NCBI GenBank assembly: GCA_964418585.1
Contig: CAYQMG010000045.1
Span: 1 to 64,000 of the forward strand
DNA length: 64,000 nt
Source: JAJRTE01 sp964418585
Lineage (GTDB): Bacteria; Myxococcota_A; UBA796; JAJRTE01
Reading direction: 5' to 3'
The notes below the pieces were generated by a model, which did not search any database, was not told the DNA's origin, and saw nothing but the letters and a program-made list of their open reading frames with translations. A program made the translations under genes and the position numbers. This document shows positions 52,901 through 61,985 of this stretch, in pieces. The stretch's first letter is position 1. Each line of letters starts with the position of its first letter.

Positions 52901-53080
52901 GTCTACACGTACCAGTTCGCAACGCCCTATGCGGGCGGCAACAGCCTGCAGGATGTGATGTGCTACGACGATGCTTTCTGGATCTACACGTCACACTGCG
53001 AGCGAAACCCGAATTTCGGGAATCCGACGAGCTACCAGTCGCCCTTCTCGGTACGTTTCGAAGCCAAGTATACCTTCTGA
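49913..53080 (+). CDS. SusC/RagA-like TonB-dependent outer-membrane receptor
   Basis: 1055 residues. Signal peptide (1-29), a carboxypeptidase-regulatory-like beta domain (about 30-110: GYVVGPDGAPLPGVTVTV), a plug domain (about 140-240, VSFRGATSPENHYVIDGLN) and a large 22-strand-type barrel ending in the aromatic residue of FEAKYTF, as outer-membrane proteins do. Such receptors import large or scarce nutrients using TonB energy. It is followed after 14 nt by a lipoprotein gene, paralleling SusC/SusD pairs, although that partner is not SusD. ATG at 49913 follows GAGGAGTAAAGG. The substrate is unknown. Confidence 0.92.
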   Translation: MIPLENQRGRSWIFVVLALLLASATAMAGTTGNLTGYVVGPDGAPLPGVTVTVTAPVLQGSRTVTTDSQGFYRLTQLPPGDRYNARFEATGYKPTVRSGIVIHIDETIKLPTVKMQTVQVEEAIEVVEVAPVIDQGSTTIGRNLTNEFLEAIPTARSTTGVLTLAPGSASDSYGVSFRGATSPENHYVIDGLNTTGVMYGTASSSLPIEFIQEVQVKTGGYEPEYGRATGGQSIVITKSGGNEFHGDIFLYTTPIEGERSTVVSGEDYPGTAHEEASYIAQSKLIHSSQIGFDLGGYIIKDRLWFFVGYAPSLYRRDYGYEFRLPSTFTDEQREKLANNINPEVPLSENAIWDSYKSLSHYFMAKFTLNINQNHSVWVSFSGKPGKGWGYLGGHNGLPSSFMGTIEAGAVDYILSYNGKFLGGLVNLDTILGYHTEYGRTIPFTGIYESASGNSPYDGQEFDGNTYLYYHSNYDFAAPGFTCETTDGEQVPCYRYGFMTGGYGFVEDTNASRLTFKPILSIYLNNMVGNHVIKLGGDYERNHVVNAKGYTGGFYTVDRGSYHYERYYSLAGEPVDVLNTDTFTHNSAAFAQDNWSVLSNLTLSLGVRWEQQILQDINGVTRLKIDDNIAPRVGIIYDPTKQGRSRIIANFGRYYSSIPQDLNDRAMVPEGFLYFRFYDSEYPNYEPGTYELPVEEAWLNFGQEQAYIQKDLKGMYSDEIVIGFDYEVMKDIGVGVNAVQRKLGNIIEDISPDDGNTYLVANPGADPMQFYGVDPENPDGPSVLVTDENGDPVTFRRCFAGMDPLSQAPVTYCFPKATRTYRALEFTFQKRFSDNWQAQASYTLSRTWGNYPGLFTESNLQLDPNITSMYDVASALANRDGLLEQDRTHNIKLAGAYLFNFGTSLGVTTFIYSGTPIAFLGYNAAYFGPETFILPRMATPEFHSDGTTYDVKSRTPWIYYVNANVRHHFRFANKHSLVLGFLVSNVLNAQGATRIDQVYTYQFATPYAGGNSLQDVMCYDDAFWIYTSHCERNPNFGNPTSYQSPFSVRFEAKYTF

Positions 53081-53094
53081 CAAGGAGAGGATAG

Positions 53095-54918
53095 ATGTTC
53101 TTCAGAATACGAACGCTTAGTTTGAGCTTGGCGTGCGGAGGACTGGGGCTACTCGTTTCATGCGAACCGGTCACTCCGCCCTCGACCCCTGCTGTCTGGG
53201 ACGAGCAGAACACCACGATCGAGTTCGGTATGAAGACCGACGACCAGGGAAATCCGATCACCCTCAGCGAGGGGCTTACCGACGTCATCTTCAACCAGTG
53301 GTTCGGCCTCAACATGGGGTGGCCGGACGCGGTGATCCGCGTTCACGCGGCCCTGGAAAACTTCACCATCCGCGAAACCACCCCTGCGTCGCACGACCGT
53401 CCTCCCGGCATCGAGGACGACTACACGGACTCGTACACCCCCGGGTGCGAGGATACCTACTGGTCCAGGGAAACCATTGCAGGCGGTGGTATCCTGTTCT
53501 ACTACTTCGAGCCGCTGTGGAGTCCATACGACTGCCCGGGACCGGAGACGGGCGGCACCGAGTCGTGGGACGAGTGGAACAGCGCTGGCCACATCCAGGT
53601 GTTCTTCAACGGAATCTACGTGGGTTCCGGCTACAGCGAGGATTTCGAGCTGGAAATCCTTCGTCAGCCTCTTTTCTACACGCCTGACTGGGGCATGGGC
53701 GTGCTCGACCGCAACGGCGTCATCCAGCCCTGGGTGGACCTGAACGGAGACTGGAGTGTCGACTTCGGCCAGGACTGGGACGGTGACGGCGTCATCAGCA
53801 GCGACGCGGAAGAGGACCTCGACGGTGACGGGTTCTTCGACATCTACGAACCGGACACCGACCTGGACGGGGTGTGCGACCTGTTCAACGAGGACTACGA
53901 CGGAGACGCGCACCTGGATGTCAACGAGGACAGCCCGGCCAACGGTGGCGACGGCAACGGCATTCCCGGTCTGGTCATCAAGTACGACAGCGACGGGGAC
54001 GGAACGCCTGAGGACTATGTCGGGGCCATGAGCTACTTCTATGACTTCGACGCGCGCGCCTGGGACGGGGAGTACCTCCCCAACATCGTGGGCGAGGACC
54101 TCAATGGCAACGGCGAAATCGACCAGAACGAGGTCGACGAGTGGGGTTGCTGGGAGGACCTCGACGGCGACGGTGAAATCGACCAGGTTCGTATCGACGT
54201 CGACGGTGACGGCGTGGCCGACTTCCTGACCGAGGACTTCAATGGAAACGGCACGCTCGACCCTGGCCCAGACCCGGACCTGGACGGCGACGGCTTCATC
54301 GACATGCCGGACAACAACAACGACGGGGTGCCTGAAGACAGCGAGGACTTCAACGGCGACGGCAATCTCGACGTTGATGAGGACCTCAATGGGGACGGCG
54401 AGTGCACCTTCGACTATGCCGACGTGGAAGACGTGGATGGGGACGGTATCCAGGACATCGACGAGACCGCGATCAATCCTCAGTGTTCTGACAAGCCCTT
54501 CGGATGTGAGGGTGACGACGTGGTGCTCGTCACTTCTGGTGACTACCTCATGTCGATTCCACTGATTTATCCCCTCTTCATGGGCGGCGCAAACGGGCAC
54601 GACAGCTTCTATACCTGGGACAGCTCGTGGGAGGATATCTGCACCGACACGCTGGACCAGAATGTTATCGCCAAGATCACGCTCAAGCTCGTCCACGACG
54701 ACCACTCGGACATCTACGGCGCTCCCATGTTCAACTACTACGTGACCTTGAAGGACATGATGGACATGGGCGTGGTCTCCTGCTGGCCGACCGACCCGAT
54801 CTACAACCCTCAGTGGATGGTCGACCAGGGAATCTACGAATGCAGCACGGTGTTTGGTTGGCTCGACGGCTACTACACCTACTATCCTGAAAGCGAGATT
54901 CCCGAGGAATATCGGTAG
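53095..54918 (+). CDS. lipoprotein with repeated Asp/Gly calcium-binding motifs
   Basis: 607 residues. The signal peptide ends in the lipobox LLVSC (Cys23). The middle (about residues 215-465) holds at least ten DxDGDG/DxNGNG motifs (DWDGDGV, DLDGDGF, DLNGNGE, DVDGDGV, DFNGDGN), like thrombospondin type-3 or EF-hand calcium loops. The flanking domains are aromatic-rich and not recognised. It lies 14 nt after the receptor, so it is probably the surface partner that captures substrate. CTCGAG, frequent elsewhere, is absent, and its Asp-Gly-Asp codons (GACGGNGAC) repeat heavily at DNA level. Confidence 0.85.
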   Translation: MFFRIRTLSLSLACGGLGLLVSCEPVTPPSTPAVWDEQNTTIEFGMKTDDQGNPITLSEGLTDVIFNQWFGLNMGWPDAVIRVHAALENFTIRETTPASHDRPPGIEDDYTDSYTPGCEDTYWSRETIAGGGILFYYFEPLWSPYDCPGPETGGTESWDEWNSAGHIQVFFNGIYVGSGYSEDFELEILRQPLFYTPDWGMGVLDRNGVIQPWVDLNGDWSVDFGQDWDGDGVISSDAEEDLDGDGFFDIYEPDTDLDGVCDLFNEDYDGDAHLDVNEDSPANGGDGNGIPGLVIKYDSDGDGTPEDYVGAMSYFYDFDARAWDGEYLPNIVGEDLNGNGEIDQNEVDEWGCWEDLDGDGEIDQVRIDVDGDGVADFLTEDFNGNGTLDPGPDPDLDGDGFIDMPDNNNDGVPEDSEDFNGDGNLDVDEDLNGDGECTFDYADVEDVDGDGIQDIDETAINPQCSDKPFGCEGDDVVLVTSGDYLMSIPLIYPLFMGGANGHDSFYTWDSSWEDICTDTLDQNVIAKITLKLVHDDHSDIYGAPMFNYYVTLKDMMDMGVVSCWPTDPIYNPQWMVDQGIYECSTVFGWLDGYYTYYPESEIPEEYR

Positions 54919-55367
54919 TCTCTCGCGCCTTCCCACCTCATCCTTCCTCCCCGCCCTTTTGCTCGGCAACATCTGACGCCTGAATCAAGCATCTTCCTTT
55001 TTCAGTTTTTCTCTTGCACTCACTTCTTGCCTCGCAAGCAGGAGCCCTCGAGCCTGGTCTCCCGCCCCCCCTGCAGACGCCGAAGCCGCCGGCCCGACAG
55101 CCGCTGTGTCGCAACGTCCACCGTGACATCCTGCGACATCCTGCGCCAATCAAACAGGCCAGGGTGTCTGGTCCCCGGTAACGCCGAGCCGAATGTGCTG
55201 CGGGCCACTCAGGAGACATCCTGTCCTGTCGGTGGGGTGTGAGAAGCTGACAAGAGCCGGTTCAAAGGCTGTGCCGGGTATCGGTGTTCAGGGGCCGGAG
55301 GTGAGCCGTGGAGCAACCGTGTAAGGAAAACGGGAAAAGATTCGAGACCGGTGTGACGGGTGGAGGA
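54919..55367 (+). other. intergenic region between convergent genes
   Basis: 449 nt between the receptor-linked lipoprotein gene (plus) and the LOG-family gene (minus). Both transcripts should end here, but I find no clear hairpin-plus-T terminator. Open frames are short with no ribosome site. Confidence 0.45.
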
Positions 55368-56231
55368 CTACTGGTGTTTCGAAGCCCTGAGGGAAGCACC
55401 GTTTGCCTCGAAGGCGGCGAGCAGTTCCTTTTTCAAGTACTCAACCGCTTCTTCCGGCGTATCGCTGAAGTGGATCAGGTCCAGGTCTTCCGGACTGATC
55501 GTCCCCCAACGCACCATGGCGTCAAAGTGAATGACCTCTTTCCAGTACTCGGACCCGTACACGACGATGGGCAGGGACTTGGATACCTTCCGAGTCTGAA
55601 GAAGTGTGATAACCTCCATCAACTCGTCGAAGGTCCCGAATCCGCCGGGGAAAACAACCATGGCCTTGGCCAGGTACACGAACCAGAACTTGCGCATGAA
55701 GAAGTAGTGGAACTCGAAATTGAGTTCCCTGGATATGTAGGGGTTGGGCGCCTGCTCGAACGGGATACTGATGTTGAGCCCGACTGAACGGCCCCCGGCC
55801 TGAGATGATCCCAGGTTGGCCGCCTCCATGATCCCGGGTCCACCTCCGGAACAAATGACAAACGACGGTCCATCCTTCCCAAGGGAATGCGACCACTCGG
55901 TCAACCTGCGTGACACCTCGACCGCATCTTCGTAGTACGCCGACATCTTCAGCGCACGCCGGGCAGCCTCGAGTTCCGCCACCGTCTCCGATGTCTCCCC
56001 TTGCGCGTCCACGAGTGCCTGTGCCCGCTCGAGCCTTTCCCTGGCTTCTGCAGGCGGCACCGTGCGAGCGGAACCAAAAAACACGATGGTGTTCTCGACC
56101 GCGTACTTTTCGAAGCGTGCCTGAGGCTCCAGAAACTCCGCCAGTAGCCGCAAAGGTCTCGCCTCGGGCGAATGCAGGAACTCTCGATTTGCATATGCCT
56201 TGGGTGCTCGAACGCCTGTCTTGCGTGTCAT
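55368..56231 (-). CDS. LOG-family protein (TIGR00730 type)
   Basis: 287 residues. The nucleotide-binding motifs SGGGPGIMEA and FPGGFGTFDEL define the LOG/lysine-decarboxylase-like family, phosphoribohydrolases that release nucleobases from nucleotide monophosphates and make cytokinins in some organisms. An extra N-terminal helical region of about 100 residues makes it longer than small LOG proteins (about 190). The ATG at 56231 is preceded by AAAGGA; an upstream extension to 56291 is rejected. It is on the rpsG strand but 491 nt away. Confidence 0.92.
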   Translation of the reverse strand: MTRKTGVRAPKAYANREFLHSPEARPLRLLAEFLEPQARFEKYAVENTIVFFGSARTVPPAEARERLERAQALVDAQGETSETVAELEAARRALKMSAYYEDAVEVSRRLTEWSHSLGKDGPSFVICSGGGPGIMEAANLGSSQAGGRSVGLNISIPFEQAPNPYISRELNFEFHYFFMRKFWFVYLAKAMVVFPGGFGTFDELMEVITLLQTRKVSKSLPIVVYGSEYWKEVIHFDAMVRWGTISPEDLDLIHFSDTPEEAVEYLKKELLAAFEANGASLRASKHQ

Positions 56232-56722
56232 GGCTGGTCCTTTCGTGGTGGTCCGAATGAAGCCGGACCTTGCGAGGCTCCGGTTGCGCAAGCCGGAGTC
56301 GATGCCGGAGTCGATGCCGGAGTCGATGTTCGCCCTTCGGTCAGGGCCCGGAGGACAACACCGAAGTGTGCCTCTTCGGCAAGAATGGAGACATCACAAG
56401 TCTCCAAGGTCCCTCCGCGACCGGAAAGAGCGCTGTTCAACCGCCCCCTTGCCATTGTCTCCCGGCTTCCGTGCCGTCTCAGAGCCGGGACGAGCCGCAA
56501 GGCTGCGAGGACATCAGGTGCCGCTCTCTGGTTCTTGACGTCCTTCCTGCCAGGACCAGGGACTACAGCCGACGTGCGTCCCCGCCAGGCATGCGCCCCA
56601 ACCCAAAGCGAAACCGAGCCCTTCCCGGAGACACAGCTCGGGCTGATCCATTGATGGCCGTGAGGCGCAGTCAGACTGTGGTCAGGTCGTCGGGGAGGTG
56701 AGACGAGGTGGCGGAGCCGTCC
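56232..56722 (+). other. intergenic region containing a 12-bp tandem repeat
   Basis: 491 nt between rpsG and the LOG-family gene, where fusA would normally follow rpsG. It has no gene I can support. Three perfect copies of GCCGGAGTCGAT lie at 56292-56327, just upstream of the LOG-family start. Confidence 0.5.
56292..56327 (+). repeat. three perfect 12-bp tandem repeats
   Basis: GCCGGAGTCGAT at 56292-56303, 56304-56315 and 56316-56327. It lies about 60 nt upstream of the LOG-family start codon (minus strand). It could be a protein-binding array or replication slippage; the 12-nt unit keeps frame in either direction. Confidence 0.7.
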
Positions 56723-57193
56723 CTACCAGCGATAGTGAGCAAATGCCTTGTTGGCCTCGGCCATCTTGTGCACGTCTTCCCGCTTCTTCACCGAGGACCC
56801 TCGACCGGCCGCAGCGTCCATCAACTCTGCAGCGAGTCGCTCCTGCATGGTCTTGCCGCCCCGGGACCTCGAGTACTGAATGATCCACCGGAGGCCCAAC
56901 GCCAGGCGACGGTCAGGCCGCACCTCGACCGGGACCTGGTAGGTGGACCCGCCGACCCGGCGGGACTTCACCTCGATCATGGGCTGGACGTTCTCCAGCG
57001 CCTTCTTGAACACCTTGACAGGGTCCTCTTTCGTTCGCTCCTCGATCAGTCGGAACGCGCCATACACGATCCGCTCAGAGGTGCTCTTCTTCCCGTTCAG
57101 CATCACATCGTTGATAAGCTTCGCAACGATGACGTCATTGTACACGGGATCGGGCAGAACACGGCGCTTGGCTGCTACTCGACGACGTGGCAT
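56723..57193 (-). CDS. rpsG: 30S ribosomal protein S7
   Basis: 156 residues, the normal length for S7, which organises the 3' major domain of 16S rRNA in the small-subunit head. Clear features: MPRRRVAAKRRVLPDP at the N-terminus, KLINDVMLNGKKSTSERIVY and the C-terminal KMAEANKAFAHYRW. The ATG at 57193 is used rather than the GTG one codon earlier. It lies 15 nt after rpsL. Confidence 0.98.
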   Translation of the reverse strand: MPRRRVAAKRRVLPDPVYNDVIVAKLINDVMLNGKKSTSERIVYGAFRLIEERTKEDPVKVFKKALENVQPMIEVKSRRVGGSTYQVPVEVRPDRRLALGLRWIIQYSRSRGGKTMQERLAAELMDAAAGRGSSVKKREDVHKMAEANKAFAHYRW

Positions 57194-57208
57194 CACATAC
57201 TCCCACTA

Positions 57209-57580
57209 TTATTTCGGGCGCTTGGCCCCATACTTCGAACGTCCCTGGCGACGCGCTTCCACTCCCACAGCGTCCAACGTACCTCGAATGATGTGGTACC
57301 GAACACCAGGAAGGTCCTTCACACGACCGCCACGAATCAACACGACGGAATGCTCCTGAAGATTGTGACCGACCCCGGGGATGTAGGAAGTCACCTCGAT
57401 GCCGTTGGTAAGCCGCACTCTGGCAACCTTTCTGAGCGCCGAGTTGGGCTTTTTGGGCGTGGTCGTGTACACTCTGACGCACACGCCCCGCTTTTGCGGG
57501 CACCCTTTCAACGCAGGAGCGGTGGTACGGTTGGCTGTTTTCTTCCTTCCTTTTCTGACCAACTGGTTGATCGTAGGCAT
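57209..57580 (-). CDS. rpsL: 30S ribosomal protein S12
   Basis: 123 residues, normal length. The decoding-centre loop TTTPKKPNSALRK carries the lysine linked to streptomycin sensitivity (wild type), and GGRVKDLPGVRYH the second such site, also wild type. It is the first gene of an rpsL-rpsG pair after rpoC. Confidence 0.98.
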   Translation of the reverse strand: MPTINQLVRKGRKKTANRTTAPALKGCPQKRGVCVRVYTTTPKKPNSALRKVARVRLTNGIEVTSYIPGVGHNLQEHSVVLIRGGRVKDLPGVRYHIIRGTLDAVGVEARRQGRSKYGAKRPK

Positions 57581-57824
57581 CAGTCACATTCTCCTTGATT
57601 CCGTCGAAACAGCCGGCCTTCCTTGTGCGGCCGTTCCACTCCATCCTCGCCGCAGCCGAAGTGTGCCTTCGAGAAGACGGCTTGTCAACCGATTCCTGCC
57701 CGTTGGTGCGGCACGGGTCTTCCCTCCGCGGGGTGTGTCGAGTCACCCGGTTGGAGCGACCGCCGCCCGTTGGTCGGTCGCCCTTGCGGGGTGAGCGCCC
57801 ATGTGGCAGAGGGCGTTCCCTGCG
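57581..57824 (-). other. rpoC-rpsL spacer with hairpins
   Basis: 244 nt. A seven-bp stem (GCGACCG 57756-57762 with CGGTCGC 57775-57781) and a shorter one (CGCCC/GGGCG about 57797-57817) lie just past the rpoC stop. They could end or attenuate the rpoBC transcript before rpsL. No strong U tract follows. Confidence 0.4.
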
Positions 57825-60800
57825 TCATGCAGCGGACGGGCTTGAGGGGCCTTCTTCCTCCTTGACCTCGGGTGGCCCGGCTTCGTCCACGGCGATTCCG
57901 AGCCGGTGATACTGTGCGAACCCCGTTCCGGCGGGGATCAGGCGTCCCATGATCACGTTTTCCTTCAGGCCGCGCAGGAAGTCGATCTTGCCTGCGATAG
58001 CGGCCTCGGTGAGCACGCGTGTGGTCTCCTGGAACGAGGCGGCGGAAATGAAGGAATCCGTGATGAGGGATGCCTTCGTGATACCGAGCAGCAATGGTTC
58101 TGCTGTGGCAGGCTGTCCACCCTCCCGTCGTACGCGTTCATTCACTTCTTCGAAAACGTGCTTCTCCACCTGCTGGTCGATGAGGAAGTCGGTATCGCCG
58201 ACATCGGTCACCTTTACGCGCCGGAGCATCTGGCGGACAATGACCTCAATGTGCTTGTCGTTGATACGGACACCTTGCAGACGATAGACTTCCTGCACCT
58301 CGTCGACCAGGTATTTCGCCAGTTCCTTTTCCCCACGAATGCGCAGGATGTCGTGAGGGTTGGGCGCGCCGTCCATGAGCGGGTCACCGGACTTGACGTA
58401 GTCGCCTTCGTTGTAGGCGATGTGCTTCCCTTTGGGAATGAGGTATTCTCGAGGCTCTCCCTTGTCCGGAGTCACGATGACCCGACGCTTTCCCTTCAGG
58501 TCCTTGCCGAACGAGATACGTCCGTCGATGTCGCTGACCACTGCGACTTCCTTGGGCTTCCTGGCCTCGAACAGCTCCGCGACGCGCGGGAGACCACCCG
58601 TGATGTCCTTGGTCTTGGTGGTTTCTCGCGGAATCTTTGCCAGTACATCGCCCTGCTGGACTTCATCGCCGTCCTCACAATTGATGATGGATCCGACTGC
58701 GAGGAAGTAGCGTCGCTTTTCGCCCTTGGCGTCCTTGACCACGATACAGGGCCGTGTGTCCGGGTCCCGGTTTTCGATGATGACCTTTCGAGCCATCCGG
58801 GTCACCTCGTCGATCTGCTCCTGCATGGTGGTGCCTTCGATGATGTCCACGAACCGAACGGTCCCGGACACCTCGGTCAGGATGGGCGTGGCAAACGGAT
58901 CCCAGCGGGCAAGTGTTTGTTGTGCCTCCACGCGCGCCCCGTCCTCGACGAGCAACTGGGCCCCGTAGGGGATGCCGTATTTCTCGCGCTCCCGCCCGGT
59001 TTCGTCCACGATGACCAGCTCTCCATTGCGGCTCATCACCGTGAGCTGGCCTTCGCGGTTCATTACCGGGTTCAACCCCTGGTAGCGGACCCGCCCCTCG
59101 TTCCGAGGGGCCAGCTCGCTCTGGGCCGCCCGGCCACTCGCCGCACCGCCGATGTGGAACGTGCGCATGGTGAGCTGGGTGCCCGGCTCCCCGATGGACT
59201 GAGCGGCAATGACCCCAATGGCTTCCCCGATATTCACCTTCTTGCCCCGGCCCAGATCCCGACCATAGCACTCGGCACAAACGCCCCGTCGCGAACGGCA
59301 GGTCAGCACGGACCGGATCCGGACCTTCTCCACACCCGCAGCCTCGATGCGCGCAAGGCGCTCCTCGTCAATCTCCACCCCACTTGGAACAATGATCTCT
59401 CCGGTCACACGATCGAGCACGTCACCCTGGGTGACCCTCCCGAGGATACGCTCGGACATGTGCTCAATGACATCCCCGCCTTCTACCAGCGAGCTGACCT
59501 CAATACCGTCATCCGTCCCACAATCCCGCTCGGTGATGATACTGTCCTGCACCACGTCCACGAGTCGCCGAGTCAGATACCCGGAGTTCGCAGTCTTGAG
59601 GGCCGTGTCCGCCAACCCCTTGCGTGCACCGTGGGTGGAGGTGAAATACTGCAACACGGTCAGACCTTCGCGGAAATTGGCGGTGATGGGTGTCTCAATG
59701 ATCTCCCCGGTGGGCTTCGCCATCAAGCCCCGCATGCCGGCCAACTGCCGGATCTGCTGCATACTTCCTCGAGCCCCGGAATCCACCATCATGTAAATCG
59801 GGTTGAAGCTCGGTATGCGCCGTTCCTTCCCCTCGGAGTCGATGACGACATCGGTGCTGATCTCGTCCATCATTTCCTGGGTGATGTCGTCGGTCACCTT
59901 GGCCCAGATGTCGATCACCTTGTTGTACTTCTCACCGGCGGTGATCACACCTTCATTGTAATGCTCTTCGGTCTCCCGCACCTCGGCATAGGCTCTCTCG
60001 AGCAACTCCTGTTTCTTGGACGGGATCTTCATGTTGTCGATACAGATCGAAATTCCCGCCTGGGTGGAGAAGTGGAAGCCGAGGTTCATCATCCGGTCTG
60101 CAAGCAACACGGTCTTCTTGGCGCCTGCCGACCGGAAACACTGGTCCATCAACTCGCCGAGTGCGCCCTTGTCCATCGCCCGATTGATCACGGAGAAGGG
60201 GATCTCCTCTGGAACAATCTCGCGGAACAAGGTCCGGCCCACAGTGGTGTCGATTCGCTTGCCGTCCATACGGACCTTGATGGGTGCATGCAGGTCCACC
60301 TCGCCTGCTTCGTAAGCGATTCGCACCTCGTCCAGGTCGCCGAAGACGCGCCCCTCTCCCTTTACGCCCAACATTTCCCGGGTCATGTAGTAGATACCCA
60401 GCACGATGTCCTGGGACGGGACGATGATGGGCTTCCCGTTGGCAGGAGAGAGGATGTTGTTGGTGGACATCATCAGTACACGAGCCTCGATCTGAGCCTC
60501 GATGGACAGCGGCACATGCACTGCCATCTGGTCGCCGTCGAAGTCCGCATTGAAGGCAGCACACACCAGCGGGTGCAGGCGAATGGCCTTTCCCTCGATC
60601 ATGATTGGCTCGAACGCCTGAATTCCCAACCGGTGAAGTGTCGGGGCGCGATTGAGCATCACCGGGTGCTCTCGAATCACCTCCTCGAGGATGTCCCACA
60701 CCTCGGGCCGCTCTTTCTCAACCAGCTTCTTGGCTGCCTTGATCGTGGTGACAAATCCCTTCTCCTCGAGCCGGTTGTAGATGAAGGGCTTGAAAAGTTC

Positions 60801-61925
60801 GAGCGCCATCTTTTTCGGCAAACCGCACTGGTGCAGCCTGAGGTTCGGTCCGACCACGATGACGGACCGCCCGGAGTAGTCGACCCGCTTACCCAACAAG
60901 TTCTGCCGGAAGCGGCCTTGCTTGCCCTTGAGCATGTCAGAGAGAGAACGCAACGGCCGCTTGTTGGGACCGGTGAACACCTTCCCTCGCCGCCCGTTGT
61001 CGAACAGCGCATCCACCGCCTCCTGAAGCATTCGCTTCTCGTTCCGGATGATAATCTCCGGTGCGTTCAGTTCCTGCAGTCGGCGGAGACGATTGTTTCG
61101 ATTGATCACACGCCGATACAGGTCGTTCAGGTCGGAGGTGGCGAAGCGTCCACCATCGAGTGGCACGAGGGGCCGAAGGTCCGGCGGAATCACCGGAATC
61201 ACCTCGAGCATCATCCACTCGGGCCGGTTGGTCGAATCCTTGAACGCTTCCACGATTTTCAGGCGCTTTGCCAGCTTCTTCCGGTTGGCCTCGGAGGTGG
61301 CCTCTTTCATCTGCCGCCGAAGGGTCACGGCGAGGCTGTCGATGTCCAGGCGTGCGAGCATGTCCCGAATGACCTCGCCGCCGAGACCGACCTCGAAGCT
61401 GTCATAGCCGTGCTCCTTGCACGCTTCCTGGTACTCGTCCTCGGAAAGAACGGCGCCCTCGGTGAGCGGCGTGTCCTTGGGGTCGGTCACAATGTAGGAT
61501 TCGCAGTAGAGGACCTTCTCGAGTTCCCGGAGGGGGATGTCGAGCAGGTTGCCGATACGACTGGGCAGACTTCTCAAGAACCAGATGTGCGCCACCGGGG
61601 TGGCCAGGTTGATGTGCCCCAACCGCTCACGCCTGACCTTGGACTGAATGACCTCGACACCACACTTCTCACAGGTGATGCCCCGGTGCTTCATGCGCTT
61701 GTACTTGCCGCAATTGCACTCGTAGTCCTTGACGGGGCCAAAGATCTTGGCGCAGAACAGACCGTCCCGCTCCGGCTTGAACGTTCGATAGTTGATGGTC
61801 TCGGGCTTCTTGACCTCTCCGTGGGATCGCATGCGGATCTTGTCCGGAGATGCCAGCGAAATACGTACTGCACTGTAGTTCAACGGGTCTTTCGGCTTCT
61901 CGAACAGGCTGCTGATATCTTTCAA
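57825..61925 (-). CDS. rpoC: RNA polymerase subunit beta'
   Basis: 1366 residues. The N-terminal zinc finger has CNCGKYKRMKHRGITCEKC, the catalytic magnesium site NADFDGDQM is intact, and the second zinc site reads CRSRRGVCAEC. The end is Ser/Pro/Glu-rich. The start codon is TTG at 61925: GGGGAGA precedes it, the protein begins KDISSLFEKPKDP as in relatives, and no in-frame ATG lies upstream in the 60-nt gap to rpoB. Confidence 0.98.
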   Translation of the reverse strand: MKDISSLFEKPKDPLNYSAVRISLASPDKIRMRSHGEVKKPETINYRTFKPERDGLFCAKIFGPVKDYECNCGKYKRMKHRGITCEKCGVEVIQSKVRRERLGHINLATPVAHIWFLRSLPSRIGNLLDIPLRELEKVLYCESYIVTDPKDTPLTEGAVLSEDEYQEACKEHGYDSFEVGLGGEVIRDMLARLDIDSLAVTLRRQMKEATSEANRKKLAKRLKIVEAFKDSTNRPEWMMLEVIPVIPPDLRPLVPLDGGRFATSDLNDLYRRVINRNNRLRRLQELNAPEIIIRNEKRMLQEAVDALFDNGRRGKVFTGPNKRPLRSLSDMLKGKQGRFRQNLLGKRVDYSGRSVIVVGPNLRLHQCGLPKKMALELFKPFIYNRLEEKGFVTTIKAAKKLVEKERPEVWDILEEVIREHPVMLNRAPTLHRLGIQAFEPIMIEGKAIRLHPLVCAAFNADFDGDQMAVHVPLSIEAQIEARVLMMSTNNILSPANGKPIIVPSQDIVLGIYYMTREMLGVKGEGRVFGDLDEVRIAYEAGEVDLHAPIKVRMDGKRIDTTVGRTLFREIVPEEIPFSVINRAMDKGALGELMDQCFRSAGAKKTVLLADRMMNLGFHFSTQAGISICIDNMKIPSKKQELLERAYAEVRETEEHYNEGVITAGEKYNKVIDIWAKVTDDITQEMMDEISTDVVIDSEGKERRIPSFNPIYMMVDSGARGSMQQIRQLAGMRGLMAKPTGEIIETPITANFREGLTVLQYFTSTHGARKGLADTALKTANSGYLTRRLVDVVQDSIITERDCGTDDGIEVSSLVEGGDVIEHMSERILGRVTQGDVLDRVTGEIIVPSGVEIDEERLARIEAAGVEKVRIRSVLTCRSRRGVCAECYGRDLGRGKKVNIGEAIGVIAAQSIGEPGTQLTMRTFHIGGAASGRAAQSELAPRNEGRVRYQGLNPVMNREGQLTVMSRNGELVIVDETGREREKYGIPYGAQLLVEDGARVEAQQTLARWDPFATPILTEVSGTVRFVDIIEGTTMQEQIDEVTRMARKVIIENRDPDTRPCIVVKDAKGEKRRYFLAVGSIINCEDGDEVQQGDVLAKIPRETTKTKDITGGLPRVAELFEARKPKEVAVVSDIDGRISFGKDLKGKRRVIVTPDKGEPREYLIPKGKHIAYNEGDYVKSGDPLMDGAPNPHDILRIRGEKELAKYLVDEVQEVYRLQGVRINDKHIEVIVRQMLRRVKVTDVGDTDFLIDQQVEKHVFEEVNERVRREGGQPATAEPLLLGITKASLITDSFISAASFQETTRVLTEAAIAGKIDFLRGLKENVIMGRLIPAGTGFAQYHRLGIAVDEAGPPEVKEEEGPSSPSAA

Positions 61926-61985
61926 GGCTGTCTCCCCAATACCGTCTGGACGAAACCACGTCCACAGACCAAAACATTCAAGCGA

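Noticed and set aside
53756..54470. Possible CRISPR or tandem-repeat array
   Set aside because: The GAC/GGN repeats vary in spacing and sequence and encode calcium loops in frame; no conserved repeat-spacer pattern.
53158..54972. 604-codon frame antisense to the calcium-repeat lipoprotein
   Set aside because: Its VAVEVL-type repeats are simply the complement of the Asp-Gly codon repeats; the sense strand has signal peptide, lipobox and ribosome site.
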